A DNA stretch of 64,000 nt. Source: Bin5 sp965204705 (GTDB lineage: Bacteria > Chloroflexota > Anaerolineae > Caldilineales > Caldilineaceae). A program made the position numbers and the translations under genes. The stretch's first letter is position 1, and each line of letters opens with the position of its first letter. This document shows positions 48,763 through 57,883 of the stretch, one piece after another. A model generated the notes under the pieces. That model ran no database searches, was not told the DNA's origin, and saw nothing but the letters and a program-made list of their open reading frames with translations. The stretch spans positions 806,001 through 870,000 of the forward strand of contig OZ242006.1 in the NCBI GenBank assembly GCA_965204705.1, given 5' to 3'.

Positions 48763-50787
48763 CTACTTACTCATCGATGCCGCGTCTTCCCAGAAATACG
48801 TCTCGGTGTGGAGCAGGTGCTCGTCACCGGTCGTATCGTCCAGCGGGAAGCCGGACAGGTAGTTGCGCACACCGTTCTTGACAATAATCGGCGCCGGGCG
48901 CTCGCCCAGGTAACCGATCATCGGCAACTCTTCGGCCCAGATATCCAGAATCTGGTGGAACATCGCCGTCTGCTTGTCCGGATCCGGCTCGATCTTGATC
49001 GCGTCCCAGATCTCCCAGATCGTCCAGACCCAGTGGCCGGCCGGCGGCTCAACGCCTGCCGGGCTCGTGCCGCCGCTGTTGCGCCAGTGCGCCCAGCCGG
49101 CTGCCCACGGGCGGTCCGGCTGCTCGCACGTCCAGATCGTGGGGTTGACCAGCGGTACGACCGTGCGGTCGCCGCCCCACCACGCAGCCTCAATCTCGTT
49201 GGCGCCGTGGTGCTCTTCGTACAGCGAGCGCTCAAAGCCCTTGTAGGCGGCCTTGACGCCCACCGCCGCGTAGTACTTGATCACTTCCTGCACCGTATCT
49301 TCACTCGTCGTACCCGGCTGCGCCGTCCCTTCAATGATGAAGCTCAGGGTATCGCCGCTGCCGTCGTTGAAAAGACGGAACCCGTCGCTGTCCTTTTCCG
49401 CATAACCGGCGTCGTCCAGCAACTGGTTGGCCAGGTCGGGATCGTACTGAATCCACGCGTTGGCCTGCTTGGGGTATGCCTGCGCCGAGCTTTCCAGCGG
49501 ACTGTACTGCCGCGGCGTCATCAGCCCATCCCACACCAACTCGTTGATCGCCACGCGGTCAACCGCGACGGAGAGCGCGATGCGCACGTCGCGAATGTTG
49601 AAGAACTCGTTCAGGCGCTCGTTCTTGGTCGCCTGGTTGAGCTGGATGGCCGAGTGGCCGGAGGCCGAGCCAAGGAACACTTTGTAGTCGCCTGACTCTT
49701 CGCTTTCCTTGTAGAGCGTGAAGTTGCCGATATTGACGTGTCGCGCCTGGAAGTCGATCTCGCCGTTAATGATGCGCAGGTCGAAAACGTCGTTCGTCTC
49801 AAACAGGCGGTGCGTGACTTTGTCGACGTAGGGAAGTTGATTGCCGTCGGAATCGATGCCGAAGAAGTAGGGGTTGCGCTCCATCAGGAAGAGCTCGTTC
49901 GACAGCTCATTCTTGGAAATCCACGGGCCGATGCTCGGCAGATCCGGATTGAGATACCACCAACGCCGGTCGGTATAGTACTCTTCCCAGCTGTTGAAGC
50001 CAGCCTCGTCCACCTGTGCCTGCAGCTTGTCCTGATCGTCGGTCAGCTCCATGTGGAACTGCTTCAGGTAATGGCCGGGAAGATAGAGATTTCTGGTCTG
50101 GCGGCCAAGCCTGTAAACGTACAGAGGGTTGGGCAAGGGGAACTTGAACGTGACGGTCGTGTCGTCGACGATTTCGAGATCCATCGGCGTACGCTCGGGG
50201 CCGGAAACCCACGTGCCGCCAATGCTGGGCGAGATCGTAGTGTTGGTCTCGTCCTCCTCCCACCACCAGCGAATCGCCTCGGTGGTGAAAGGTGTGCCGT
50301 CCGACCAGCTCATGCCCTCGCGCAGGTGGAAGGTCCACTCGGAGGCGTCATCGTTGATCTCCCACGATTCGGCCATGCGCGGCTGCATGTTCAGGTTCTG
50401 GTCATACCAGGACAGCCCTCGATCCTGCATCTTGGTCGGTCCCCAGCGGTCGGAGACGCCCTTGAAGCCGCGGCGGAACGTGCCGCCGTAGTTGCCATTC
50501 GTCTCGGCAACCGGCATCACCATCGGGTTGACCGGCAGTCGCTCGTCCACGGGGGGCAGGTCGCCGGCGGCCACCATCTCCGCCAGCATCGGCGCTTCAC
50601 TGTACTGCGACGCCGGTGTCGCCGGCGCAGCCTCGGAAGACTCGGCCGCGGTGTCCGCAGGCGCCTCTTCCATCGGCGCCGGTTCACCGCCCGCGCCGCA
50701 GGCCACAGCCACCGCACCCGCGGCTGCCACGCCCGAAACGCGCATAAACTCGCGCCGGGAAATCGATTGTGGTGCAATCCTTCGCAT
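48763..50787 (-). CDS. Family-5 (peptide-type) ABC substrate-binding lipoprotein, Tat-exported
   Basis: 674 residues. Twin-arginine motif SRREFMRVSG, short hydrophobic stretch and lipidated Cys in VAVACGAGGE; then an Ala/Glu/Pro linker and the block APMLAEMVAAGDLPPVDERL that all three peptide-type binding proteins in this window share. The SBP_bac_5 domain follows: MQPRMAESWEINDDASEWTF, LREGMSWSDGTPFTTEAIRW, LMERNPYFFGIDSDGNQLPY, and the C-terminal lobe with IRDVRIALSVAVDRVAINEL. AGGAGA lies just upstream of the ATG. It is unusually long for the family (most are 500-600). The peptide or other ligand is unknown. Confidence 0.92.
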   Translation of the reverse strand: MRRIAPQSISRREFMRVSGVAAAGAVAVACGAGGEPAPMEEAPADTAAESSEAAPATPASQYSEAPMLAEMVAAGDLPPVDERLPVNPMVMPVAETNGNYGGTFRRGFKGVSDRWGPTKMQDRGLSWYDQNLNMQPRMAESWEINDDASEWTFHLREGMSWSDGTPFTTEAIRWWWEEDETNTTISPSIGGTWVSGPERTPMDLEIVDDTTVTFKFPLPNPLYVYRLGRQTRNLYLPGHYLKQFHMELTDDQDKLQAQVDEAGFNSWEEYYTDRRWWYLNPDLPSIGPWISKNELSNELFLMERNPYFFGIDSDGNQLPYVDKVTHRLFETNDVFDLRIINGEIDFQARHVNIGNFTLYKESEESGDYKVFLGSASGHSAIQLNQATKNERLNEFFNIRDVRIALSVAVDRVAINELVWDGLMTPRQYSPLESSAQAYPKQANAWIQYDPDLANQLLDDAGYAEKDSDGFRLFNDGSGDTLSFIIEGTAQPGTTSEDTVQEVIKYYAAVGVKAAYKGFERSLYEEHHGANEIEAAWWGGDRTVVPLVNPTIWTCEQPDRPWAAGWAHWRNSGGTSPAGVEPPAGHWVWTIWEIWDAIKIEPDPDKQTAMFHQILDIWAEELPMIGYLGERPAPIIVKNGVRNYLSGFPLDDTTGDEHLLHTETYFWEDAASMSK

Positions 50788-50860
50788 TGATTCTCTCCTA
50801 CGTGATAAAGGGTTATGGTACTGCTAATGAGCAGTAGTCAGTGTCCGGAACCGATTGCAC

Positions 50861-50899
50861 TGGACACTGACCACTGACCACTAACCACTGATCACTGCT
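50861..50899. repeat. Heptamer array overlapping the radical SAM gene's stop codon
   Basis: TGGACAC TGACCAC TGACCAC TAACCAC TGATCAC TGC. The TCA at 50892-50894 is the complement of the minus-strand TGA stop, as at 30569. Confidence 0.85.
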
Positions 50900-52781
50900 G
50901 TACGACCCCATCCTCCGGCACCAGCCACGGCGGATGCGGAAGATGCTGCTCGCTAAGATGGCTGGCGTAGAGAAAACGGTAGACATCACTGATATAAAAC
51001 TGGGGATATCGCTTGGGCGGCAACGATTCCAGGAATTTGTCGTGCACCATCTCCGCCATCTGCTCGCTCATCCCCGCGCTGACTTCGAAGTCGAAATAGA
51101 TCTCCAGGTCTTTGGACGGGTCCTCGATCACCCGCTTTACCCCGAACGACTCCGGATACTTGTGCGCCGGCGAGTCCCGCTCCATCAGAAACGTGCCCAT
51201 CGCCGCCGAATGGATGAACTCCTTGTGCCCGTACAAAAAGTTGACCGTCTCCTGCGCGTCCTCGATCGTCTCGCCGGGAAATCCGAAAAAGAAAAATGTA
51301 TGATTCCAGATGCCGGCCGCCGCGCTCTCCTTCAATATCCGGCTCATATGCGGCAGCTGTGTCCCCTTGATCATATGGTCGATGATCGCCGCCGACGCGC
51401 TCTCCAGGCCGAACAGAATCATCCTGCACCCGCCCGCCCCCATATCCTCCAGTAGCTGCCCTGAAATCACCTTCTCAAATCGCACGCAGCCGCCCCAGTG
51501 CAGCGTCTCCGGCCGCTCGCGCATGATCTTCGAAAGATCACGCAGATTACGCGGCGTAACCGCCTCGTCCGAGAAAAAGATATGCTTCACCCCGTACTTC
51601 TCGTGCAGGGCCAGCATCTGCTCAGCCAGCTGTTGCGCCCGCAGCTGGCTGAACGACTCCGGTTCGCCGTAGCCCACGTTGCAGAACGCGCACTTGCCAA
51701 AATAGCAGCCCCGCGCCGTCAGCAAAGGCAGCGCCAGCTCCGGCGCCAGGTACCGGTCCAACGGCAACCCGTCAAAGTCCGGCATCGGCAGATTCTGGAT
51801 CTTCTCCGGCTCCTTGCGCTCGTTGACACGGATCCGGCTGCCATCCTTGTAGATCAGGTTTGGAATCGCCGCCAGGCTCTCGCCGTCCGCAACCGCTCTC
51901 GCCAGCTGCAGTAGCGGGACCTCACCGTCAAAGACAATAGCGCTGTCGATCAACTCCCACAGCCCCGCCGCGTCCGGAAACTGTGCTCGCAGCATGCTCA
52001 CGTGCGGCCCGCCAACAGTTACATGACAATCCAGCCCGGCCTCCTTCACCAGGTACGCCGCCGTCAGCCCCGGCACCATCTGCGCCATCGACGGGATCGA
52101 AATCCCGACCACGTCCGGCCGCTCCCGCAAGATATCCGGCAGCAGCAGCCGCCGGTAAATGTCCAGGAACATATTGTGCCGGTCGTCGCGCACGCCGTGC
52201 AGCAGAAAGTGGCTGCTGTCCGGCGGGCCGGCCGAATCATACCCTTGAAAATGGAGGCTCGCCGGATCGTACGGCAGGTTCGCAATCTCCAGACAGTCGA
52301 GCAGCGTGCTCAACATCCCCAGACCGATCGGGCCGTCATAAAATGCCGAAGAACGAATCCCCGCCTTGGCGCGCTCCACCTGCTTGGCCAGGCGCGGGCC
52401 CTCTTTCAATGCCCAGTCGATCTTCCCGGCCCCACGCCCATCAGGCCCCGCCATCTGCCTCTGCCTTGCGGAACCCTGCGCCCCACGCTGCATGCGCTTC
52501 AACCGCGCCAGCGCGCTCGTCAGATAGCGCCGGCTCAGGATCTCGTCAAATACCTCGACGTTCAGATCCCGCTGGATCACCTCGACGCCCTGCTGTCGCA
52601 GAAATGCTGTCAGCGTCGGTAACGCCAAATGCGGCATCGTCGGCGTCCAGTTGGGCGGAAAAAGCAGCATCACTTTGGGCCGGGTCTTGCCCGCGTCCTG
52701 CTGCGCCGCCCCTTCTCCCAACAGGCCAAGCTCTTCCAAATCAATATTAAATTGCGCGCCTGATCCGCCGTTGTTTTCCAT
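50892..52781 (-). CDS. B12-binding-domain radical SAM protein
   Basis: 629 residues. The N-terminal third contains a cobalamin-binding-like Rossmann segment (KVMLLFPPNWTPTMPHLALP, RPDVVGISIPSMAQMVPGLT, LDCHVTVGGPHVSMLRAQFP). The radical SAM domain follows with C359-YFGK-C364-AF-C367 (RGCYFGKCAFCNVGYG), HIFFSDEAVTPRNL, CRMILFGLESASAAIIDHMI and FFFFGFPGETIEDAQETVNF. The Cys spacing is C-x4-C-x2-C, one residue longer than the usual CX3CX2C. Such enzymes do methylations or other radical chemistry on natural products, lipids or cofactors. It is inserted between peptide-transport genes on the same strand. The substrate is unknown. Confidence 0.88.
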   Translation of the reverse strand: MENNGGSGAQFNIDLEELGLLGEGAAQQDAGKTRPKVMLLFPPNWTPTMPHLALPTLTAFLRQQGVEVIQRDLNVEVFDEILSRRYLTSALARLKRMQRGAQGSARQRQMAGPDGRGAGKIDWALKEGPRLAKQVERAKAGIRSSAFYDGPIGLGMLSTLLDCLEIANLPYDPASLHFQGYDSAGPPDSSHFLLHGVRDDRHNMFLDIYRRLLLPDILRERPDVVGISIPSMAQMVPGLTAAYLVKEAGLDCHVTVGGPHVSMLRAQFPDAAGLWELIDSAIVFDGEVPLLQLARAVADGESLAAIPNLIYKDGSRIRVNERKEPEKIQNLPMPDFDGLPLDRYLAPELALPLLTARGCYFGKCAFCNVGYGEPESFSQLRAQQLAEQMLALHEKYGVKHIFFSDEAVTPRNLRDLSKIMRERPETLHWGGCVRFEKVISGQLLEDMGAGGCRMILFGLESASAAIIDHMIKGTQLPHMSRILKESAAAGIWNHTFFFFGFPGETIEDAQETVNFLYGHKEFIHSAAMGTFLMERDSPAHKYPESFGVKRVIEDPSKDLEIYFDFEVSAGMSEQMAEMVHDKFLESLPPKRYPQFYISDVYRFLYASHLSEQHLPHPPWLVPEDGVVQQ

Positions 52782-52842
52782 TACCGATCTTACCTGTTTG
52801 GTCGGTCAGTCTCTACGCTACCCGCGGGCCTCAAAGCGCCGC

Positions 52843-53928
52843 CTAGCCCACCCCTGCCAGCTCCAGCTCGCCCGCGTAATGGCAGCGCACGAAGTGGCCC
52901 TGTTCAACCTCCCGCAACTCCGGTGTCTCTGCCATACAGCGGTCGTTGTCATTATAGAGGCAGCGGGGGTGGAAGTAGCACCCGCTCGGAGGGTTCGCCG
53001 GGTCCGCCACGTCGCCCTCCAGCACAATCGGCTCCGCCCGGTCGCGCGGGTCCGGCTTCGGCACCGAGGAAAGTAGTGCCTCTGTATAGGGATGCAGCGG
53101 GTTGCGATACAGCACCTCGGTGCGCGCGCTCTCCACAAGCATGCCCACGTACATGACCGCCACCCGGTCGCTGATATGTTCAACCACGCTCAGATCGTGG
53201 GCGATGAACAGGTACGTGAGGTCGAACTCCTCCTGCAGGTCCTGCAGCAGATTGAGGATCTGCGCCTGTACCGAAACGTCCAGCGCCGACACCGGCTCGT
53301 CAAGTACGATAAGCTGTGGATTCAAAGCCAGCGCACGCGCCACGCCGATGCGCTGCCGCTGACCGCCGCTGAACGCGTGCGGGTATCGGTTCAGATACTC
53401 GGGCCGCAGTCCCACCACCCGCAGCAGATCCGACACCCGGTCCTCCAGCTCCTGCCCCTTGGCGATCTCGTTTACCAGCAAAGGCTCGCCCACGTTCTGC
53501 AGCAGATTCATACGCGGGTTGAGCGAGGAATACGGATCCTGAAAGACCATCTGCATATTGCGCCGTAGCCGTTTCAGTTGCTGGTTGTCCACTTGGGCGA
53601 TGTTGACCGGCCCCAATTCCTGGTCGTCGAACCAGATATCGCCTGCCGTAGGCGGAAAGGCATGCATGATTAAACGGCCTGTCGTGGTCTTCCCGCAGCC
53701 GCTCTCCCCCACCAGTCCCAAAGTCTCGCCTGGACGCACGTAAAAGTTCACGCCGTCCACCGCCTTCACCTGCCCTACCGTGCGCGAGAAGAAGCCCTTC
53801 TGAATCGGGAACCATTTCCTCAGATCGGAGACCTCGAGAAGCGCATCATGGCGTCGCGTGCCGTTCTCTGTCTGTTCAGTTTCGGTCTGTTCAATTTCGA
53901 CCACAGACTCGCTGTCGTTCTGAGACAA
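52843..53928 (-). CDS. oppF: Oligopeptide ABC transporter ATP-binding protein (OppF/DppF), copy 1
   Basis: 361 residues. After an acidic Gln/Glu/Thr leader (EIEQTETEQTENG) come LRKWFPIQKGFFSRTVGQVK, Walker A GESGCGKTTTGR, the OppF-typical FQDPYSSLNPRMNL, signature FSGGQRQRIGVARALALNP, Walker B IVLDEPVSALDVSVQAQ, and the C-terminal oligopeptide domain NPLHPYTEALLSSVPKPDP with the cysteine-containing end (GCYFHPRC) that binds an Fe-S or zinc centre in some homologues. It pairs normally with OppD, which is missing in this cluster. A small membrane protein gene lies 75 bp upstream. Confidence 0.93.
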   Translation of the reverse strand: MSQNDSESVVEIEQTETEQTENGTRRHDALLEVSDLRKWFPIQKGFFSRTVGQVKAVDGVNFYVRPGETLGLVGESGCGKTTTGRLIMHAFPPTAGDIWFDDQELGPVNIAQVDNQQLKRLRRNMQMVFQDPYSSLNPRMNLLQNVGEPLLVNEIAKGQELEDRVSDLLRVVGLRPEYLNRYPHAFSGGQRQRIGVARALALNPQLIVLDEPVSALDVSVQAQILNLLQDLQEEFDLTYLFIAHDLSVVEHISDRVAVMYVGMLVESARTEVLYRNPLHPYTEALLSSVPKPDPRDRAEPIVLEGDVADPANPPSGCYFHPRCLYNDNDRCMAETPELREVEQGHFVRCHYAGELELAGVG

Positions 53929-54003
53929 AGCGCTACCTCCTGCGAACTAGGTTTTCGGCCGGTAGAGGGAAACCTCAAATACAGGCGCCGCCTGCAGAGC
54001 CGT

Positions 54004-54387
54004 TCAAAATAGAAGGAAATCTCTTATCGTTCTGAAGTAAAGCGCCCCTGCTGATATGCCAATCAACCCCAACTCAATCGACAGAACAGTCAGGTAGGCG
54101 CTGAGCAAACGACCTTTGCTCCGTGAGCGTCTCAGGAAGCCTTCGACTAAAAACATGCCCACGATCAAGACCATTCCCAAAACAAAGATCGACCACACCC
54201 GGTAGGCGCGCAGGTGCCACGGATTGACCCGCAGAAAGAGCAGAACCTCCAGCAGTTCATGCAGCAGAAAGATAAGCCCAAGCCCCAAAGCGAAACTTAG
54301 AAACCAGATGAGGTAATGCGATATCTGTCTTCCCGCTTGCCTAAAGATATCTAGGACCGATTCAGTTTCGGAGGGCAGTCTATCCAT
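54004..54387 (-). CDS. Small membrane protein beside oppF, copy 1
   Basis: 127 residues with four hydrophobic segments: YLIWFLSFALGLGLIFLLHE, LLEVLLFLRV, WSIFVLGMVLIVGMFLVEGF and LSIELGLIGISAGALYF. The middle (RVNPWHLRAYRVWSIFVLG, VEGFLRRS...KGRLL) aligns by eye with the protein at 62365, which also lies next to an oppF gene. No known family. It may be an accessory subunit or assembly factor of the transporter, by context only. Confidence 0.65.
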   Translation of the reverse strand: MDRLPSETESVLDIFRQAGRQISHYLIWFLSFALGLGLIFLLHELLEVLLFLRVNPWHLRAYRVWSIFVLGMVLIVGMFLVEGFLRRSRSKGRLLSAYLTVLSIELGLIGISAGALYFRTIRDFLLF

Positions 54388-54584
54388 AGAGAGAGTGTGA
54401 GCAACTGGTTCAACGGTTCACATGTACCGGGAGCGGTGCAGGAGATTGTACTTGAAAAACTGCCAATCTGCCAATTACTACCTGAAGGTTGTGAAACTGT
54501 TCTCATGACAACGCCGCCCCAGTCAATTCCATCCCCCGAGCGCAGCGTACGAACTGATTTCTCTCCCTCCTCATCCGCTGTCAA

Positions 54585-54613
54585 CTAGCCACTGACCACC
54601 GCCAACTGCAGTT
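54585..54613. repeat. Heptamer array, copy near 54.6 kb
   Basis: CTAGCCACTGACCACCGCC then AACTGCAGTT; degenerate but with the same end palindrome ACTGCAGT. Confidence 0.75.
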
Positions 54614-54952
54614 CCGGGCCGCACGCCGCCGAATACGCCCTCCGTCGTAGCCCTGTGTGCACGCGAAAAGTGTGTCCAAAATTAAGCGTAACCTGTACTG
54701 ATGAGCGCGAGGGAGAAAATGGGATGGAGAACGAAAATGAAGACAATGGGCTGGAAGCTGAGTCAGAAGCGAAGCAAGGAAGAATTTGCAAAGTCAACGA
54801 AGAAATTGGCGTCCAGAAGTCAGCTGATGTGGGTTATAATAAGCATGAAATGGACTGCCCAACAGATGCACATGCCCACCGAAAACCTAGGCTAGAAAAA
54901 AAGAAAATTATCCGACCAAACCCGACTTAATCCGACCTGAATCGCCTAAACA
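54614..54952. other. AT-rich spacer with short frames
   Basis: 339 bp left of the tandem array. Overlapping frames of 60-90 codons rich in Lys and Glu exist (about 54655-54930) without domain or clear ribosome-binding site. Near 54915-54945 the short motif CCGACC recurs (CCGACCAAACCCGACTTAAT and CCGACCTGAATC), hinting at further low-complexity repetition. Confidence 0.5.
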
Positions 54953-55540
54953 CTCACAAACGCGTCTACATTTGCAGACTCTCGTATAACGCTCGTAAAC
55001 ACTCGTGTGAGCGGCCACCCATCACAGCCCATCACCCAAATTACCCAAATCACAGTTCAGACAACCGCCCATCGCACATAATCACACGCAAACTCTCGTG
55101 ATCTCTCGTACAACACTCGTACGAGCAAGCCCTCATCACAGCCCATCACCCAAATCATACAAATCACAGTCCAGACAACACGCCCATCACACATAATCAC
55201 ACGCAAACTCTCGTGATCTCTCGTACAACACTCGTACGAGCAAGCCCTCATCACAGCCCATCACCCAAATCATACAAATCACAGTCCAGACAAACGCCCA
55301 TCACACATAATCACACGCAAACTCTCGTGATCTCTCGTACAACACTCGTACGAGGAAGCCTTCATCACAGCCCATCACCCAAATCATACAAATCACAGTC
55401 CAGACAACCGCCCATCGCACATAATCACACGCAAACTCTCGTGATCTCTCGTACAACACTCGTACGAGCAAGCCTTCATCACAGCCCATCACCCAAATCA
55501 CCCAAATCACAGTCCAGACAAACGCACACGATCGCCAAGG
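54953..55540. repeat. Tandem array of about 114-bp units
   Basis: The string AACTCTCGTG starts at 55091, 55206, 55320 and 55434, giving periods of 115, 114 and 114 bp; a degenerate first unit begins about 54977. Each unit contains CTCGTACAACACTCGTACGAG-type sequence with the perfect palindrome CTCGTACGAG, then CATCACAGCCCATCACCCAA, AATCACAGTCCAGACAA, CGCCCATC and CATAATCACACGCA. Units 2-5 differ by only a few substitutions. Because 114 is a multiple of three, a frame stays open across units, but the product is low-complexity and there is no start context. Confidence 0.88.
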
Positions 55541-55548
55541 CTTACGTT

Positions 55549-55577
55549 TTGGCCTCCAACTAAACTAAAGCTATAAT
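55549..55577 (+). promoter_or_regulatory. Promoter before the peptide-binding-protein gene
   Basis: TATAAT at 55572-55577 is consensus, with a weak -35 (TTGGCC, 55549-55554) at 17 bp. It lies directly after the tandem array. The predicted leader is about 185 nt, long enough for leader-based control, but no known riboswitch is recognised. Confidence 0.6.
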
Positions 55578-55769
55578 GTGCGCGCCCTCACCTCTGTGCG
55601 CACTCATTAGGCGGCGCCGGAAAGCCTCCAATATTGTGCTCATCCAGCGCAGCCCAAGCGCACTCAACACAGCGTTCAAGCAACACGGCAGTTGCGCTCT
55701 AACCAAAGCGCAACCAACACTGTCCTATTCCTGATTGCCAATGGCATAAACTATCAAAGGAGAAACTCA

Positions 55770-57800
55770 ATGCAGAATCAGAAACCAATCCGCTTAGTCG
55801 CGATGCTGCTCATCGCGCTCTTGGCAGTAGGCGTCCTCGCCGCCTGCGGCGGTGCAGAACCGGCAGCCCCCGCTGAAGAAGCTGCCGCAGCCGCGGAGGA
55901 CTCCGGGGAAGAAATGGCAGCGGCCGATGACGGCGTCAGCATGCACCAGGCGCCCGCACTGCAGGAGATGGTCCGCAGCGGCGACTTGCCGCCCCTTTCT
56001 GAGCGCCTGCCCGTCAATCCCGCCATCGTCGAACCTGTCGAAGGCATCGGACAGTACGGCGGCACCTGGAATACCGCCCTGGTCGGCGGCTCCGATACAG
56101 CCTGGCTGGTCCGCACCGTAAGCTACATCCACCTGATGACCTGGACGCCCCAGTGGGACGGCGTCGTGCCCAATGCCGTTGAAGATGTCGTCGCCAGTGA
56201 AGACGCCAGCGAATACACCTTCATCTTCAGAGAAGGGCAGAAGTGGTCCGATGGCGAGCCCTTCACTGCACACGACCTGGAATTCTGGTGGAACGACCAG
56301 ATTCTGAATGCGGACCTGAGCCCGGGCGGGACCCCCGGCTGGATGCGCGCCGGTGAAGCCGATGCGACCTTCGAGGCCGTCGACGACCATACGCTGAAGG
56401 TCACCTTTGACGCGCCCAACGGTCTCTTCCTGCAGAACCTGGCGACGCCGAGCGGCAGCATCTTCACTCGCGTTCCCAAGCACTACTGCTCCCAGTTCCA
56501 CGTCGATCACAACACCGAGAACCTGGATCAGCTGATCGCCGATAACGGCGCCAACGACTGGGTCCATCTCTACCAGATGAAGTGCTCCAGCGTCCCCGGC
56601 ACACCCTCCGACTCCCGCTGGTTTAATGCCGACCTGCCCACGCTGATGCCGTGGACAGTCGCAGTGGCGTACGGCGAAGGCTCCCAGCTGATCCTGGAGC
56701 GCAACCCTTATTTCTGGAAGGTCGATACCGAAGGCAACCAGCTGCCCTACATCGACCGCGTCGTCTATGACATTCTCGAAGACCGCGAAGTCCTGCTGTT
56801 GAAAGTGCTCAATGGCGAAATCGACATGATGAGCCGCCACTTCAACACCAATGACAACAAGGCCGTCATCGCCGAAAATCGCGAACCCGGCGAGTACGAG
56901 TTCTTCGAGACCCGCAGCATCGGCAATACCACCGGCTACCACTTCAATCTGAACCACAAAGACGAGCGCATGCGCGAAATCTTCAACAATAAGGATTTCC
57001 GCATCGCGATGTCCCACTGCATGAATCGCCAGGAAATCATCGATGTCCTCTACATCGGTCAGGGCGAGCCCATGCAGAGCGCTATTCCAAAGGACATGGC
57101 CGAGTTCTACGACGAAGAGTGGTATACCCTTTACACCGAATTCGACCAGGATCTGGCGCATGAGTACCTGGCCAAGGCCGGCATGACCGAACGGGACTCC
57201 GATGGCTACTTCCTTGGGCCCGACGGCGAGCCGTTCTCCTTCGTCGTGCAGACGACCGAGGCCTTCGGCTTCTCCGACCGCGCCGAGATGGCCGTCAACC
57301 AGTGGCAGGACTGCGGCGTCAACGCCCAGTTGAGCGTCGTCGACCGCACGCTGCTCTACCAGCGCAAAGACGCCAATGAGCACGACGTGCACGTCTGGGG
57401 CGCCGCCACCGGCCCGCAGATCTTCCTCGATCCCCGCCACTTCTTCCCCTTCAGCCGCGAGTCCACCTTTGCCCAGGCTTGGGTGACGTGGCGCACCAAT
57501 CCCAGCGGCGCCGGCGCCATGACGCAGCCGGAAGAACCGCCGGAAATCGTCAGGCACCAGATGGATCTCTATGCACAGATTCTGGCCTCTGGTGACCAGG
57601 CCAAACAGATCGAGCTGATGAAGGAAATCCTCGCGATTGCCAAGGATCAGTTCTACGTCATCGGTACCTCCTCCAGTCCTCCGGGCTACGGTATCGTGAA
57701 GAACAACTTCCACAACGTGCCCACTTCGATGCCGGGTTCGTGGCAGTATCCGACACCCGCACCGACCCAGCCTGAGCAGTACTGGATCAGTGGTGAGTAA
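55770..57800 (+). CDS. Family-5 (peptide-type) ABC substrate-binding lipoprotein, Sec-exported
   Basis: 676 residues from the ATG at 55770, 7 nt after AAAGGAG. A Sec lipoprotein signal (LVAMLLIALLAVGVLAAC) without twin arginine, an Ala/Glu linker, then the shared block APALQEMVRSGDLPPLSERL. The SBP_bac_5 domain has WDGVVPNAVEDVVASEDASE, FREGQKWSDGEPFTAHDLEF, LERNPYFWKVDTEGNQLPYI, NKDFRIAMSHCMNRQEIIDV. It heads the complete operon of oppB, oppC, oppD, oppF and a small membrane protein. The only major difference from its relatives at 48763 and 62979 is the export route. Confidence 0.93.
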   Translation: MQNQKPIRLVAMLLIALLAVGVLAACGGAEPAAPAEEAAAAAEDSGEEMAAADDGVSMHQAPALQEMVRSGDLPPLSERLPVNPAIVEPVEGIGQYGGTWNTALVGGSDTAWLVRTVSYIHLMTWTPQWDGVVPNAVEDVVASEDASEYTFIFREGQKWSDGEPFTAHDLEFWWNDQILNADLSPGGTPGWMRAGEADATFEAVDDHTLKVTFDAPNGLFLQNLATPSGSIFTRVPKHYCSQFHVDHNTENLDQLIADNGANDWVHLYQMKCSSVPGTPSDSRWFNADLPTLMPWTVAVAYGEGSQLILERNPYFWKVDTEGNQLPYIDRVVYDILEDREVLLLKVLNGEIDMMSRHFNTNDNKAVIAENREPGEYEFFETRSIGNTTGYHFNLNHKDERMREIFNNKDFRIAMSHCMNRQEIIDVLYIGQGEPMQSAIPKDMAEFYDEEWYTLYTEFDQDLAHEYLAKAGMTERDSDGYFLGPDGEPFSFVVQTTEAFGFSDRAEMAVNQWQDCGVNAQLSVVDRTLLYQRKDANEHDVHVWGAATGPQIFLDPRHFFPFSRESTFAQAWVTWRTNPSGAGAMTQPEEPPEIVRHQMDLYAQILASGDQAKQIELMKEILAIAKDQFYVIGTSSSPPGYGIVKNNFHNVPTSMPGSWQYPTPAPTQPEQYWISGE

Positions 57801-57883
57801 CGAGAAATAAGCATGCTGGAGTGGGGAGCGAGTCTACGCTCCCCACTCCTCTTTTGTACATCTAAGTTCGATAGGGCCTCACA

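Noticed and set aside
54655..54930. Possible small Lys/Glu-rich genes left of the tandem array
   Set aside because: Two overlapping frames are equally open, no ribosome-binding site or domain; more likely decayed or low-complexity sequence.
54953..55540. Possible CRISPR array
   Set aside because: The repeated unit is about 114 bp and conserved over its whole length; there are no short identical repeats separated by unique spacers and no cas genes nearby.
55213..55563. Ser/His-rich repeated ORF across the tandem array
   Set aside because: It is open only because the unit length is a multiple of three; there is no start context and the reverse frame is open as well.
55794..57713. Long minus-strand open frame (639 codons) opposite the peptide-binding-protein gene
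   Set aside because: The product is low-complexity Val/Gly/Asp-rich and overlaps a gene with a signal peptide, ribosome-binding site and family-5 domain.
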